The position numbers were made by a program, and so were the translations under genes. Of a stretch of DNA of 42,656 bases, positions 16,590-24,944 are shown one piece after another; the stretch's first letter is position 1, and each line of letters begins with the position of its first letter. Origin of the DNA: Colimorpha sp045222795 (GTDB lineage Bacteria; Bacteroidota; Bacteroidia; Bacteroidales; P3); contig JBGUZF010000096.1 of the NCBI GenBank assembly GCA_045222795.1, positions 1-42,656 of the forward strand, written 5' to 3'. The notes beneath the pieces are model-generated. The model did not search any database, had not been told where the DNA came from, and was given only the letters and a program-made list of their open reading frames with translations.

Positions 16590-17546
16590 AAATTTTGGTA
16601 CCACAAAATTTACGGCGTGGTGGAGGCATTCGACGTCGAAGCGGCGGCCGGGGACTATCTCGCCGTCGGTGGCGACGTAGGAGTCGGCGAGTGGGTCAAT
16701 CTCTATGTGGCTTCCGCGGCGGTAGCTCACCAGAGAGCGCAACTCCTCGCGGTCGAGCAGCTCGCCGTTCTTGTAGTATTTTATCAGTTTGGCAAAACGG
16801 GGGATGGACATGGGCTTGACGGCCATCACCTCGAGCTGTCCGTCGTCGTTCTTGGCGCGCGGGGCGCAGTGGTAGCCGCCACCGGCATACTGGCCGTTGG
16901 CCACCGAGAGGAGCAGCACCTCGCCGTCGAGCCACAGCTCGCCGTCGACGGTCACACGGCAACGGTTGTGGCGCCCTGTGGCGAGGCTCGCCACGATGCC
17001 TGTGGTGTAGGCCATGCTGCCGCCGAGGAGTGGCACGCGCCGCACTTCGGCCATAGTGTGGCACACGGCGGCCTCGAAGCCGTAGTTGAGGGTATTCACG
17101 CAATAGCGGTCGCCCAGGCGCATCACGTCGACAGGCACCGCAGTGCCGTTGACCAGCGCTTGGATATTGCGGAAATCGGATTCGGGCCAGTAGCGCACGA
17201 AGTCGTCGCCACTGCCACAGGGGAAGCAGGCGACTTCCACAAGGTGAGAGGTGAGAGGTGAGAGGTGAGAATTTTCATCGGCACACCTTTCAGTTTTCAC
17301 CTTTAACCTTTCACCTTTCATGATGCCGGAGACGACCTCGTTGAGGGTGCCGTCGCCGCCGCAGGAGTAGAAGCGCAATGGCTCGCTGGCGTCGCGCAGA
17401 CGCTCGGCGACGAAGCGCGTAGCGTCGCGGGTGCCGCGGGTGCGGTAAATCTCTATGTCTGCCTGAATATTGACTAACGCATTGGCTATCTCATCGCTGC
17501 TGTCGTGCCCTCCGGCCATGGGGTTGACCACAAAAATATGCTTCAT
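16581..17546 (-). CDS. Diacylglycerol/lipid kinase family protein, 321 aa
   Basis: A YegS/DagK-like kinase that transfers phosphate from ATP to a lipid alcohol at the membrane. It shows the N-terminal VNPMAGG, the catalytic-domain signature GGDGTLNEV (63-71) and PCGSGDDFVR (109-118), a variant of the usual GTxNDFAR. Between these, residues 77-102 are an extra lysine- and serine-rich stretch (…SHLSPLTSHL…). It is encoded by a palindromic heptad repeat at 17241-17322 and is absent from typical relatives. The last codons and stop come from the repeat next to the four-helix-bundle gene. The substrate cannot be told from the sequence. Confidence 0.88.
   Translation of the reverse strand: MKHIFVVNPMAGGHDSSDEIANALVNIQADIEIYRTRGTRDATRFVAERLRDASEPLRFYSCGGDGTLNEVVSGIMKGERLKVKTERCADENSHLSPLTSHLVEVACFPCGSGDDFVRYWPESDFRNIQALVNGTAVPVDVMRLGDRYCVNTLNYGFEAAVCHTMAEVRRVPLLGGSMAYTTGIVASLATGRHNRCRVTVDGELWLDGEVLLLSVANGQYAGGGYHCAPRAKNDDGQLEVMAVKPMSIPRFAKLIKYYKNGELLDREELRSLVSYRRGSHIEIDPLADSYVATDGEIVPGRRFDVECLHHAVNFVVPKFRS
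17241..17322. repeat. Heptad palindrome inside the lipid kinase gene
   Basis: The left arm is a run of GGTGAGA units (17243-17270) and the right arm a run of CCTTTCA/CCTTTAA/TCACCTT-type units (17285-17320). The arms are imperfectly complementary around a short loop. The element keeps the kinase reading frame open. Confidence 0.75.
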
Positions 17547-17607
17547 GCCGCTATCCTCAAATTAACTTGATAAATAACGGCCGCAAGACCTTTTTATTGT
17601 ATAATTT

Positions 17608-17637
17608 TTTGTATGTCGGAAAAAAGTCGTATCTTTG
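17608..17637 (+). promoter_or_regulatory. Promoter of the glycosyltransferase gene
   Basis: -33 TTTG at 17608-17611 and -7 TATCTTTG at 17630-17637, 18 bases apart. The ATG follows at 17662. Confidence 0.75.
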
Positions 17638-17661
17638 CACCGCAATTAATAGCGTTTTGAT

Positions 17662-18387
17662 ATGTCAGACACACTGGTTATAACCCCCACCTACAACGAG
17701 AAAGAGAACATCGAAGCCATCATCCGCAAGGTCTTTTCGCTCCCCAAGGAGTTCGATATGCTCATCATAGAGGACAACTCGCCCGACGGCACCGCCGACA
17801 TCGTGAAACGGTTGATGCAGGAGTTTCCCAACCGCCTGTTCATCGTGGAGCGCAAAGGCAAGCTGGGTCTCGGCACCGCATACCTAGAGGGTATGCGCTG
17901 GGGCAACGAGCACGGTTACGACTACATGATTGAGATGGACGCCGACTTCAGCCACAACCCCGACGACCTCATACGCCTCTACGACGCCTGCTCGACGGGC
18001 AAGGGCGACGTGGTGGTGGGTAGCCGCTATGTCGACGGCAAGATCAGTGTTGTCAACTGGCCCATGGGCCGCTTGATGATGAGCTATTTCGCCTCGAAGT
18101 ATGTGCGCATCGTCACCGGCATGAGAGTGTGCGACGCCACCGCGGGCTTCGTCTGCTGGAGCCGCCGTGTGCTCGAGAAGATGAAGTTCGACAAAGTTAA
18201 GTTTGTCGGCTACGCCTTCCAGATAGAGATGAAGTACACCGCCACGCGCCTGGGCTTCAAGGTCTACGAGGTGCCCATCATCTTCACCGACCGCGTGCTG
18301 GGCGTCAGCAAGATGAGCATGAAGATCTTCAAGGAGGCTTTCTTCGGCGTCTTCAACCTGCGCTTCCGCAACTGGCGCAACTACTAA
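17662..18387 (+). CDS. Polyprenol monophosphomannose synthase-like glycosyltransferase (GT2)
   Basis: 241 residues of the dolichyl-phosphate mannose synthase type. Such enzymes move a hexose from a nucleotide sugar to polyprenyl phosphate at the cytoplasmic membrane face. Visible are ITPTYNEKENI (7-17), the nucleotide-binding IIEDNSPDGT (35-44), and the metal-binding DAD motif D93-A-D95 followed by FSHNPDD. VVVGSRYVDG, DATAGFVCW and the C-terminal FTDRVLGVSKMS are also present. There is no C-terminal membrane anchor, as in short DPM1-like forms. It stands alone behind its own promoter. The sugar donor is not determined. Confidence 0.9.
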   Translation: MSDTLVITPTYNEKENIEAIIRKVFSLPKEFDMLIIEDNSPDGTADIVKRLMQEFPNRLFIVERKGKLGLGTAYLEGMRWGNEHGYDYMIEMDADFSHNPDDLIRLYDACSTGKGDVVVGSRYVDGKISVVNWPMGRLMMSYFASKYVRIVTGMRVCDATAGFVCWSRRVLEKMKFDKVKFVGYAFQIEMKYTATRLGFKVYEVPIIFTDRVLGVSKMSMKIFKEAFFGVFNLRFRNWRNY

Positions 18388-18412
18388 ATGCCCCTAGCCG
18401 CTGGCGCGGCAG

Positions 18413-18430
18413 AAATCTATAAATCTTATA
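18413..18430. repeat. Left inverted repeat flanking the GxxExxY gene
   Basis: An 18-base arm (AAATCTATAAATCTTATA) that is the perfect reverse complement of 18860-18877. Partial similarity continues inward for a few bases. Confidence 0.9.
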
Positions 18431-18451
18431 AATTATTTCGCTTCGCGGATA

Positions 18452-18826
18452 ATGATAGATATTGAAGATTTGATATTTGAGGTGCGCGGTGCCGCGATGG
18501 AAGTATACAATTATTTCGGACCAGGTCTTCTTGAGTCGGTATACGAAAAGGCCCTTGTACGGGAGTTGGAACTAAGGGGTATGGATGTACAAACACAACT
18601 CCCTGTGCCGATAGTTTACAAAGGTGCTGTTGTTGGAGATGAGCTAAGAATAGATATATTGGTCGAGGATGAGTTGATTGTGGAATTGAAATCCGTTGAG
18701 GAATTCAAGCCCATATATTACAAACAACTCCGTACATACTTGAAGTTACTGAACAAAGATGTTGGTCTCCTTATCAACTTTGGTGAATATGACTTCAAAA
18801 AGGGAATGAGAAGAATATCATTGTGA
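18452..18826 (+). CDS. GxxExxY protein, 124 aa
   Basis: The signature GLLESVYEKAL (GxxExxY) is at residues 25-35. A nuclease-fold-like core follows: LRIDILVEDELIVELKSV holds the D and ExK positions of the PD-(D/E)XK superfamily, and IYYKQLRTYLKLLN comes after. Family members are small orphan proteins frequent in Bacteroidetes, with no settled function. The gene is AT-richer than its neighbours and lies between two perfect 18-base inverted repeats. It therefore has the same arrangement as the four-helix-bundle unit 2 kb to the left. A nuclease activity is possible but not shown. Confidence 0.9.
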   Translation: MIDIEDLIFEVRGAAMEVYNYFGPGLLESVYEKALVRELELRGMDVQTQLPVPIVYKGAVVGDELRIDILVEDELIVELKSVEEFKPIYYKQLRTYLKLLNKDVGLLINFGEYDFKKGMRRISL

Positions 18827-18859
18827 CTGCGTAGCTTCCCGCCGAAGGCGGAATTAATC

Positions 18860-18877
18860 TATAAGATTTATAGATTT
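18860..18877. repeat. Right inverted repeat flanking the GxxExxY gene
   Basis: Perfect 18-base reverse complement of 18413-18430. A small GC-rich hairpin (CCGCC-GAA-GGCGG) lies just inside it. Confidence 0.9.
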
Positions 18878-18950
18878 CGCGAACTGCGGTCGGCGACCTT
18901 GTGGAGCCAGCGCAGCGAGCAGGAGAAAAAGAAAAAAGATATACAGAGAT

Positions 18951-20948
18951 ATGAGAAAGATTTTACTGACATTGGCGGCGGTGCTGTGCGCCGCGACGAT
19001 GATGGCGCAGGAGAAGCTCCTGCAGTGGGACCAGCTGATGGACCGCAGCCTCTATCCGCAGCGCGAGATGATGAGCTTCATCTTCGCGCCCGACGGCAAG
19101 ACCGTCACCTACTACAAGGGCGGCGAGGACAAGGGCTTCTATGCCTTCGACGGCAAGAAGGAGTTCAAACTCACCGACGAGCAGCAGGAGTGGCGCAAGC
19201 CGAAGAACAACAACCCCAAGCTCGAGGAACGCGTAGAACTGAAGGAGGGCAACCTCTATGTCGACAGCACACTCGTGGAGCGCGGCGACGGATATAACAT
19301 CGTCCTCGGCGAGAGCGTCCACCGCAACGAGTTCGGCATCGACGGCGGACTCTTCTGGTCGCCCAAGGGCAGCCGCCTGGCCTTCTACCGCATGGACCAG
19401 AGTATGGTGCAGGACTATCCGCTGGTGAATACCAAAGCTCGCGAGACCGAACCCATGCCTATCAAGTACCCCATGGCCGGCATGAAGAGCCACGAGGTGA
19501 CCGTCGGCGTATGGGACTGCGCTGCCAAGAAACTGGTGTACCTCAACACCTGCCGCGACACCACGGTGCATGAACGCGAGATGTACCTCACCAATATCGC
19601 TTGGAGTCCCGACGAGAAGTATCTCTTCATCGCCAAAATCAATCGCGAGCAGAACCACATGTGGCTCGAGCAATACGACGCGGCCACGGGCAACTTTATG
19701 AAGGTGCTCTTTGAGGAGACGAACCCCCGCTATGTTGAGCCTTGCGACCCCATGATCTTCACCCCCAAGGGCGACCAGTTCCTCTGGTTTTCCATGCGCG
19801 ATGGCTACAAGCACCTGTATCTTTATAACCTCGACGGCACCCTCGTGAAGCAGGTTACAAAGGGCGAATACGAGGTCGAGGGCTTCATCCAGTTTGACAA
19901 GAAAGGCGAGAATATCTTTATCTATGCCAACAAGGACAACCTCGCCGGCCGCGACGCCTACCGCGTGAACCTGAAGAATGGCACTATGGAATGCCTCACC
20001 ATGCAGGAGAACGGCCTGCATGGTACCCACAGTATTGCCCTCAACGAGAACGGTACGATGTGGGTCGATGTGTGGAGCAGTGTCGATGTGCCGGCTCGTG
20101 CCGACTTGCGCGACCTCAAGCACAAGAACGTCATCCATACCTTCTACACCGCCGAGAACCCCATGAAGGACTATGCTATGCCTGAGGTGAAGCTCGGCAC
20201 CATCAAGGCTGCCGACGGCAAGACCGACCTTTACTACCGTCTCATCACTCCTCCCAATATGGAGAAGGGCAAGAAATATCCCACGCTGGTGTATGTCTAT
20301 GGCGGCCCGCACTCGCAGCTGGTCACCGACAGTTGGCTGGGCGGCGGCAACCTCTACTTCCTCTTCCTCGCCCAGCAGGGCTATGTGGTCTTCACCGTCG
20401 ACAACCGCGGCACCGACAACCGTGGCTTCGAGTTCGAGAGCTGCACGCACCGCCGCCTCGGCGAGATTGAGATGGCCGACCAGATGGAGGGCGTCAAGTT
20501 CCTCAAGAGCCTGCCTTACGTGGATGAAAACCGCATGGGCGTTGAGGGTTGGAGCTTCGGTGGCTTCATGACCATCACCATGAAACTGGCACACCCCGAG
20601 GTGTTCAAGGTGGGCTGCGCCGGTGGCCCCGTCATCGACTGGAAATGGTACGAAATCATGTACGGCGAGCGCTATATGGACACCCCGCAGGAGAACCCCG
20701 AGGGCTACGAGAAGGCCAGCCTGCTTGGCAAAGCCAAGAACCTCGAAGGCCGCCTGCTAGTTATCCAGGGCGCCGAAGACAATACCGTTGTTCCGCAGCA
20801 CAGCACCGAGTTCATCGAGCGTTGCATCAACAACCTCAAGCAGGTGGACTATTTCATGTACCCCCACCACGAGCACAACGTCCGTGGTCGCGAGCGCAAT
20901 CACCTATACTACAAGATGTTCCAGTACTACGAAGACCACCTGAAATAG
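18951..20948 (+). CDS. S9 family peptidase, dipeptidyl-peptidase IV-like, 665 aa
   Basis: An exported prolyl dipeptidase-type serine peptidase. The signal peptide ends near MMAQ (about residue 20). Residues 30-420 form a beta-propeller (DPP-IV N-terminal domain) with repeated FAPDGK, WSPDEK and FTPKGD blades. The alpha/beta-hydrolase domain follows with YVYGGPHSQ, the nucleophile S535 in GWSFGG, D610 in GAEDNTV and H642 in HHEHNVRGR. The length is slightly short for DPP-IV (usually 700-750). In asaccharolytic Bacteroidales such enzymes release Xaa-Pro dipeptides for uptake, which would pair with the C25 peptidase in this window. Specificity is inferred. Confidence 0.92.
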   Translation: MRKILLTLAAVLCAATMMAQEKLLQWDQLMDRSLYPQREMMSFIFAPDGKTVTYYKGGEDKGFYAFDGKKEFKLTDEQQEWRKPKNNNPKLEERVELKEGNLYVDSTLVERGDGYNIVLGESVHRNEFGIDGGLFWSPKGSRLAFYRMDQSMVQDYPLVNTKARETEPMPIKYPMAGMKSHEVTVGVWDCAAKKLVYLNTCRDTTVHEREMYLTNIAWSPDEKYLFIAKINREQNHMWLEQYDAATGNFMKVLFEETNPRYVEPCDPMIFTPKGDQFLWFSMRDGYKHLYLYNLDGTLVKQVTKGEYEVEGFIQFDKKGENIFIYANKDNLAGRDAYRVNLKNGTMECLTMQENGLHGTHSIALNENGTMWVDVWSSVDVPARADLRDLKHKNVIHTFYTAENPMKDYAMPEVKLGTIKAADGKTDLYYRLITPPNMEKGKKYPTLVYVYGGPHSQLVTDSWLGGGNLYFLFLAQQGYVVFTVDNRGTDNRGFEFESCTHRRLGEIEMADQMEGVKFLKSLPYVDENRMGVEGWSFGGFMTITMKLAHPEVFKVGCAGGPVIDWKWYEIMYGERYMDTPQENPEGYEKASLLGKAKNLEGRLLVIQGAEDNTVVPQHSTEFIERCINNLKQVDYFMYPHHEHNVRGRERNHLYYKMFQYYEDHLK

Positions 20949-20960
20949 TTTGAATAAGTA

Positions 20961-21032
20961 TTAAGCTGTAAGCTGTGAGTTTTAAGTGGCCACCGCCCCA
21001 CTTACAGTTTAAAACTAACAGCTAAAAACTCC
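20961..21032. repeat. Heptad palindrome between the S9 peptidase and riboflavin synthase
   Basis: The left arm has AAGCTGT, AAGCTGT, GAGTTTT and AAGTGGC units. The right arm has CACTTAC, AGTTTAA, AACTAAC, AGCTAAA and AACTCC units and pairs imperfectly with the left. It could form a long hairpin in RNA. Confidence 0.7.
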
Positions 21033-21040
21033 AAAATATT

Positions 21041-21652
21041 ATGTTTACGGGAATTATAGAGACGACTGCACGGGTCGTCAAGATAGAGAAAGAGAACACC
21101 AACTACCACTTCACCCTCGAGGTGCCGTTCGGCGACGAGCTTGCCATCGACCAGAGCATGGCGCACGACGGCTGCTGCCTGACGGTGGTGAAAGTCGACA
21201 AAGAGAAGAAGCAGTACGTCGTCACCGCTATGGACGAGACGATGCTCAAGACCAACCTCGGCACCTGGCAGGTGGGCACTGAGGTCAACGTGGAGCGCTC
21301 GATGCGTATGGACGGCCGCTTCGACGGACATATCGTTCAGGGCCATGTCGACCAGACAGCCACCTGCACCAAGGTGGTCGACGACAACGGCAGCTGGCGC
21401 TTCTACTTCGAGTACGACCAGAAGAACGCCCCCAGCATCACCGTCCCCAAAGGCTCGATAAGCATCAACGGCGTGAGTCTGACGGTGGTGGACAGCGAGC
21501 CTGGTATGTTCAGCGTGGCAATCATCCCCTATACCTACAAGGTTACCAACTTCCATAATTTCAAGCCCGGCACGGTGGTGAACATCGAGTTCGACGTTTT
21601 TGGCAAGTACGTCCAGCGCCTGCTCGAACAATACCTCGCCGCAAAGAAGTGA
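21041..21652 (+). CDS. ribE: Riboflavin synthase alpha subunit
   Basis: 203 residues in two lumazine-binding barrels. It dismutates two molecules of 6,7-dimethyl-8-ribityllumazine to riboflavin. The start MFTGIIE is family-typical. The first half carries HDGCCLTVV (42-50) and the second half GHVDQT (101-106) and NGVSLTVV. It overlaps the next gene by 4 bases (GTGA), so the two are probably translationally coupled. The gene begins 8 bases after a heptad palindrome that may affect its expression. No FMN riboswitch is visible upstream. Confidence 0.95.
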   Translation: MFTGIIETTARVVKIEKENTNYHFTLEVPFGDELAIDQSMAHDGCCLTVVKVDKEKKQYVVTAMDETMLKTNLGTWQVGTEVNVERSMRMDGRFDGHIVQGHVDQTATCTKVVDDNGSWRFYFEYDQKNAPSITVPKGSISINGVSLTVVDSEPGMFSVAIIPYTYKVTNFHNFKPGTVVNIEFDVFGKYVQRLLEQYLAAKK

Positions 21653-22290
21653 CACGGCTCGTCATCCTAGACTTCGACGGTACGCTGGCCGACACCCAGC
21701 CGCTTATCGTCAGCACCCTGCACCGCACCCTCGCGGAACTCGGCCTGCCCCCGCGCACCGATGCCGAATGCCGCTCTATCATCGGGCTGCCACTAAAGGA
21801 ATGCTTTGTCCGCCTGTCGTCGGTCGACGACGCCACCGCCGAGCGGTGTGCCGAGGTCTACCGCCGCATCTTCGACGAAGACAACCATCCAGGCGTAGTC
21901 ACCCTCTTCCCGCACGTCCTTGAGACCCTCACCGAGATGCATTCACGAAGTTTGCAGCTGGCCATCTGCAGCAGTCGCGGACGACCCACGCTCGACGGTT
22001 TTGTGCGCACCTTTCAGTTGGAGGATTATGTGAATATGATTGTCAGCGCCAACGACGTTGAGCACCACAAGCCGCACCCCGAACCCGTGCTGCTCATCCT
22101 TAAGCAGCTTGGCGTCCACGCCGGGGAGGCCCTCGTTGTCGGCGATGCCAGCTACGACATCATGATGGGTCGCAATGCTGGCTGCCGTACCTGCGGCGTC
22201 ACCTACGGCAACCAGTGTGCCGCCGACCTCCGCGCTGCGGGGGCCGACTATCTCGTCGGCGATTTCGCCGAAATACTGAATATCCTTTGA
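21649..22290 (+). CDS. HAD-superfamily phosphatase, phosphoglycolate phosphatase-like
   Basis: 213 residues from a GTG start that overlaps the ribE stop. Motif I is DFDGTL with D8 as nucleophile and D10 as acid/base. Motif II serines are in ICSSRGR, the motif III lysine is in HHKPHPEP, and motif IV is VVGDASYDIMMG. A helical cap lies between I and II, as in the PGP/beta-phosphoglucomutase group. Because of the coupling with ribE it might remove phosphate from a riboflavin-pathway intermediate, but only the position suggests this. It ends 3 bases from the convergent yidD stop. Confidence 0.88.
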   Translation: MTRLVILDFDGTLADTQPLIVSTLHRTLAELGLPPRTDAECRSIIGLPLKECFVRLSSVDDATAERCAEVYRRIFDEDNHPGVVTLFPHVLETLTEMHSRSLQLAICSSRGRPTLDGFVRTFQLEDYVNMIVSANDVEHHKPHPEPVLLILKQLGVHAGEALVVGDASYDIMMGRNAGCRTCGVTYGNQCAADLRAAGADYLVGDFAEILNIL

Positions 22291-22293
22291 TTA

Positions 22294-22518
22294 CTACGGC
22301 ACAGGGTCGTATCCCGAGCCACCCCAGGGATGGCAGCGCAGGATGCGTTTCAGTGCCAGCCAACCACCCTTGAAGGGACCGTACTTCTTTATTGCTTCCT
22401 GTGCATACTGCGAGCAGGTGGGAGTGTAGCGGCAGGCGGGAGGCGTGAGGGGCGAGATACAGGTGCGGTAGAAAGCTATAAGCCCCAGCATGAGCCACGA
22501 GAGAGGCTTGAACTTCAT
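22294..22518 (-). CDS. yidD: Membrane protein insertion efficiency factor YidD
   Basis: 74 residues. The family pattern is complete: IAFYRTCISPLTPPACRYTP, TCSQYAQEAIKKYGPFKGG, then RCHPWGGSGYDPVP. YidD helps YidC-dependent insertion of inner-membrane proteins. The ATG overlaps the rnpA stop by 4 bases (ATGA), the usual rnpA-yidD coupling. Confidence 0.95.
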   Translation of the reverse strand: MKFKPLSWLMLGLIAFYRTCISPLTPPACRYTPTCSQYAQEAIKKYGPFKGGWLALKRILRCHPWGGSGYDPVP

Positions 22519-22907
22519 AGCGTAGCCTTTATATCGTTCTCGAGGGCCGCCAGCAGCTTGTCCATTTTGTTGCCGAGCTGCTCGAAGGGCATTATCTCGT
22601 TGTGGATATACACCATCGAAAAAACGATGCTGACATTGTGCTCCTGCAGGAAGCTGTATATGGAGTCTTTGCGCAGACGATAGCACTCGCGCGTGAGGCG
22701 GCGCACGCGGTTGCGATCCACGGCGTGGTGGAACTTGCGCTTGGGAGCCACAATCATAACCTGTGCGGGAACATCGCCCTCTCCTTCGGGGAGGAGCATC
22801 CACTGCACACTATAAGGAAAAACCATCAGCCGGTGACCCTCTGCATAGAGCTGGTCAATCAGCCGACGGCTGCATAATCGTTCTTCTTTACGGAAGGTGA
22901 GGCTCAT
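22515..22907 (-). CDS. rnpA: Ribonuclease P protein component
   Basis: 130 residues from the ATG at 22907; a GTG at 22910 is also in frame. It binds RNase P RNA and helps remove tRNA 5' leaders. The signature VAPKRKFHHAVDRNRVRRLT and the preceding FRKEERLCS are clear. The start shares one base with the HemD stop and the stop overlaps the yidD start, so the three form one transcript. The usual upstream partner rpmH is not here. Confidence 0.94.
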   Translation of the reverse strand: MSLTFRKEERLCSRRLIDQLYAEGHRLMVFPYSVQWMLLPEGEGDVPAQVMIVAPKRKFHHAVDRNRVRRLTRECYRLRKDSIYSFLQEHNVSIVFSMVYIHNEIMPFEQLGNKMDKLLAALENDIKATL

Positions 22908-24070
22908 CACGCTTTCTTGGCGGTGGTGCTCTTCTTGGCTTTGGCCACCACAGGCTTCGTGGTCTTTGTGGCAGCTACCTTCTTAGGCTTGGCAGGGGCG
23001 GCCACCTTCTTGGGCTTGGCGGGAGCGCTCTTGGGTGCCGCTTTCACCACGGCCACCTTCTTGGCCTTTTCGGCGGCAGCCTTCTTGGCTTTCTCAGCAG
23101 CGGCCTTCTCGGCGGCTTCTGCCTTAGCCTTCTCGGCAGCCTCAAGGCGTGCCTTCTCGGCGGCACGGGCGGCACGGCGGGCAGCGGCCTGAGCCTTCTT
23201 CTCTTCCATGCGCTGCTTGTAGATCTCCTTGTTGGCTATGACGGGTTTGGTCTTCTTGCCGGCGGTGATGGTGTTCTTCATGCCGTGCTTGGAATATTCA
23301 CCCTTGGAGGTGACGACGCTGTCCTGCTCCTTGCCGAGGATATAGTTCTCGAGGGCCATAGCCATCGAGGGGGCCGACTGGGTGGGAGCTACAATGCTGA
23401 GCTTTATGCCGTGCTCCTTGAGGGCGGCATGGGTCGAGGTGCCGAAGGCGGCTATCAGGATGCCTGTATGCTCCTTGATGTCGGGGAAGTTCTTCACCAG
23501 GCTACGCACGCCGATGGGCGAGAAAAGGGCGATGGCATCGAAACTGTCGATGTCGAACTGGGTGAGGTTGCGCGGCTTCGAAGTGTACATCGGAGCCTTG
23601 GTGTATTTGAACTTGGCTTTGTCGAGGGCTTTGGTGTACTCGGTCTGTTTCTCGTCGCTGCAGGGAAAGAGGAACTTTTCGTCGCGGTGCTTGCTGAGAA
23701 TCTCGATGAGGTCGGAGAAGTACTGGTTGCCGTAGAACACCTTGCGCTTGCGGTATTGTATGTAGTTCTGCAGATAGAGGGCGATGGCCTCGGTGGAACA
23801 GAAGTATTTCATGTCTTCGCTGACGGTCTCGCGCAGTTCCTTGAGCATGCGGAAGAAGTGGTCGATAGAGTTCTTGCTGTTGAAGATGATGGCCGAATAT
23901 TCTCCGATATGTATGCGTGTCTTGCGGAATTCACTGGCGGGTATGCCTACCACTTCGAAAAATTTATAGAAAGTGAGGTTGACACCAAGTTTACGGACCA
24001 AATTGCGGTAGGGCGATTTCTCCAAATCTGCCGGTTCCGGCTGCGAAATGAGGATTTTTTTGATTTTCAT
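22907..24070 (-). CDS. hemD: Uroporphyrinogen-III synthase-like protein with histone-H1-like tail, 387 aa
   Basis: Residues 1-249 are a HemD fold: KKILISQPEP at the start, the strand IIFNSKNSIDHFF, and in the second half IDSFDAIALFSPIGVRSLV and IAAFGTSTHAALKEHGI. HemD closes hydroxymethylbilane to uroporphyrinogen III in haem synthesis. Divergent Bacteroidetes members with this neighbourhood may not all be catalytic. Residues 280-387 are a low-complexity Ala/Lys tail (repeats of AEKAK and PAKPKKVAA) like the C-terminus of histone H1, unusual for this family. Upstream is the DUF4271 gene (33-base gap) and downstream rnpA. The tail should be disordered and could bind nucleic acid or another polyanion. 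Confidence 0.82.
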   Translation of the reverse strand: MKIKKILISQPEPADLEKSPYRNLVRKLGVNLTFYKFFEVVGIPASEFRKTRIHIGEYSAIIFNSKNSIDHFFRMLKELRETVSEDMKYFCSTEAIALYLQNYIQYRKRKVFYGNQYFSDLIEILSKHRDEKFLFPCSDEKQTEYTKALDKAKFKYTKAPMYTSKPRNLTQFDIDSFDAIALFSPIGVRSLVKNFPDIKEHTGILIAAFGTSTHAALKEHGIKLSIVAPTQSAPSMAMALENYILGKEQDSVVTSKGEYSKHGMKNTITAGKKTKPVIANKEIYKQRMEEKKAQAAARRAARAAEKARLEAAEKAKAEAAEKAAAEKAKKAAAEKAKKVAVVKAAPKSAPAKPKKVAAPAKPKKVAATKTTKPVVAKAKKSTTAKKA

Positions 24071-24103
24071 TCTCTGTGTGTTGTTATCCCAACTATCTGA
24101 ATA

Positions 24104-24940
24104 TTACTCTAAAAGTAGCTTTATCATTACCAAAATCGGTACGATTTCGACGGTGCAAAGATAGTAAAAAAGATAGAAACTGGAGTCTTTTGAGTTTGTT
24201 AAAAATATTTTTACCCCTCGTGAGATGCGCAGGATGAAGGTCAGCGCCACCAGCACGACGATGATGACAAGGACGGCATTGTTGCCCCACGGCATGTAGA
24301 CGAAGAGGAAGAGCAGCGGGAGAAGGGCTGTGGTGAGCACCAGGTGGTAGAGGTAGTTGCTGATGATGTATGACGCTACGGCCTCCTGGTTGCCGAAAAT
24401 GTTGCCCAGCAGGCGCATCACTCCGTTGCGCAGCATGTAGCCTGCCCCAAGGGCTGCTGCAAGCAGCAGGTAGCCCATGGGGCCCGTGTGGGTCATGGCC
24501 GACTGGTAGGCGACTACGGACAGCACAGCCGTCAGCAGAAGTCCTATGGGTGCGAGAGCCCACGGACGGCTCATATTGCACGAACGCACAAAACGTTCGG
24601 TGGCATGATGGTCGAAGGTGGCCTTCAGCAGCTCGTTGAGCTTTATCTTGCGGGAATTGTAATAGATGAAGGCGAGCACTGTGAGAATCATCAGCAGTAT
24701 GAATGTCCACACAGGCACTGCGTCGTTGTTACGCATTATGGGTTGTTCGTGCTGCACTGCCATACCGTGATGCGTGAAGAGCGTCTGACGCAGCTGCGGC
24801 TCGGGCCTGTCGATGGGACGGAAGATGGAATCGAGCGGTATACCGAGGTCCACTTCGTGCACCTCCTGCACGGTGTCCACCGCCGCGGTGTCCCACAGGT
24901 AGAAGGGCGTTGTCGTTGCTATGGTGTCAGCTTCAGGCAT
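24104..24940 (-). CDS. DUF4271 membrane protein
   Basis: 278 residues. After a polar 75-residue N-terminal part come about six hydrophobic segments (roughly 78-95, 131-147, 156-172, 195-214, 220-240 and 255-277). The stretch RNGVMRLLGNIFGNQEAVASYI and the end LYYLCTVEI-type segment match the DUF4271 family. That family is often beside the HemD-like gene in Bacteroidetes, as here. The function is not known. It begins 4 bases after the C25 peptidase stop, so it is part of the same leftward operon. Confidence 0.8.
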   Translation of the reverse strand: MPEADTIATTTPFYLWDTAAVDTVQEVHEVDLGIPLDSIFRPIDRPEPQLRQTLFTHHGMAVQHEQPIMRNNDAVPVWTFILLMILTVLAFIYYNSRKIKLNELLKATFDHHATERFVRSCNMSRPWALAPIGLLLTAVLSVVAYQSAMTHTGPMGYLLLAAALGAGYMLRNGVMRLLGNIFGNQEAVASYIISNYLYHLVLTTALLPLLFLFVYMPWGNNAVLVIIVVLVALTFILRISRGVKIFLTNSKDSSFYLFYYLCTVEIVPILVMIKLLLE

Positions 24941-24944
24941 GGTG

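Noticed and set aside
18963..20594. Long open frame antisense to the S9 peptidase (543 codons)
   Set aside because: The forward gene has a signal peptide, propeller and full catalytic triad; the reverse frame is a codon-bias shadow.
20949..21040. FMN riboswitch ahead of riboflavin synthase
   Set aside because: The gap is filled by a heptad palindrome and shows no RFN-element conserved blocks.
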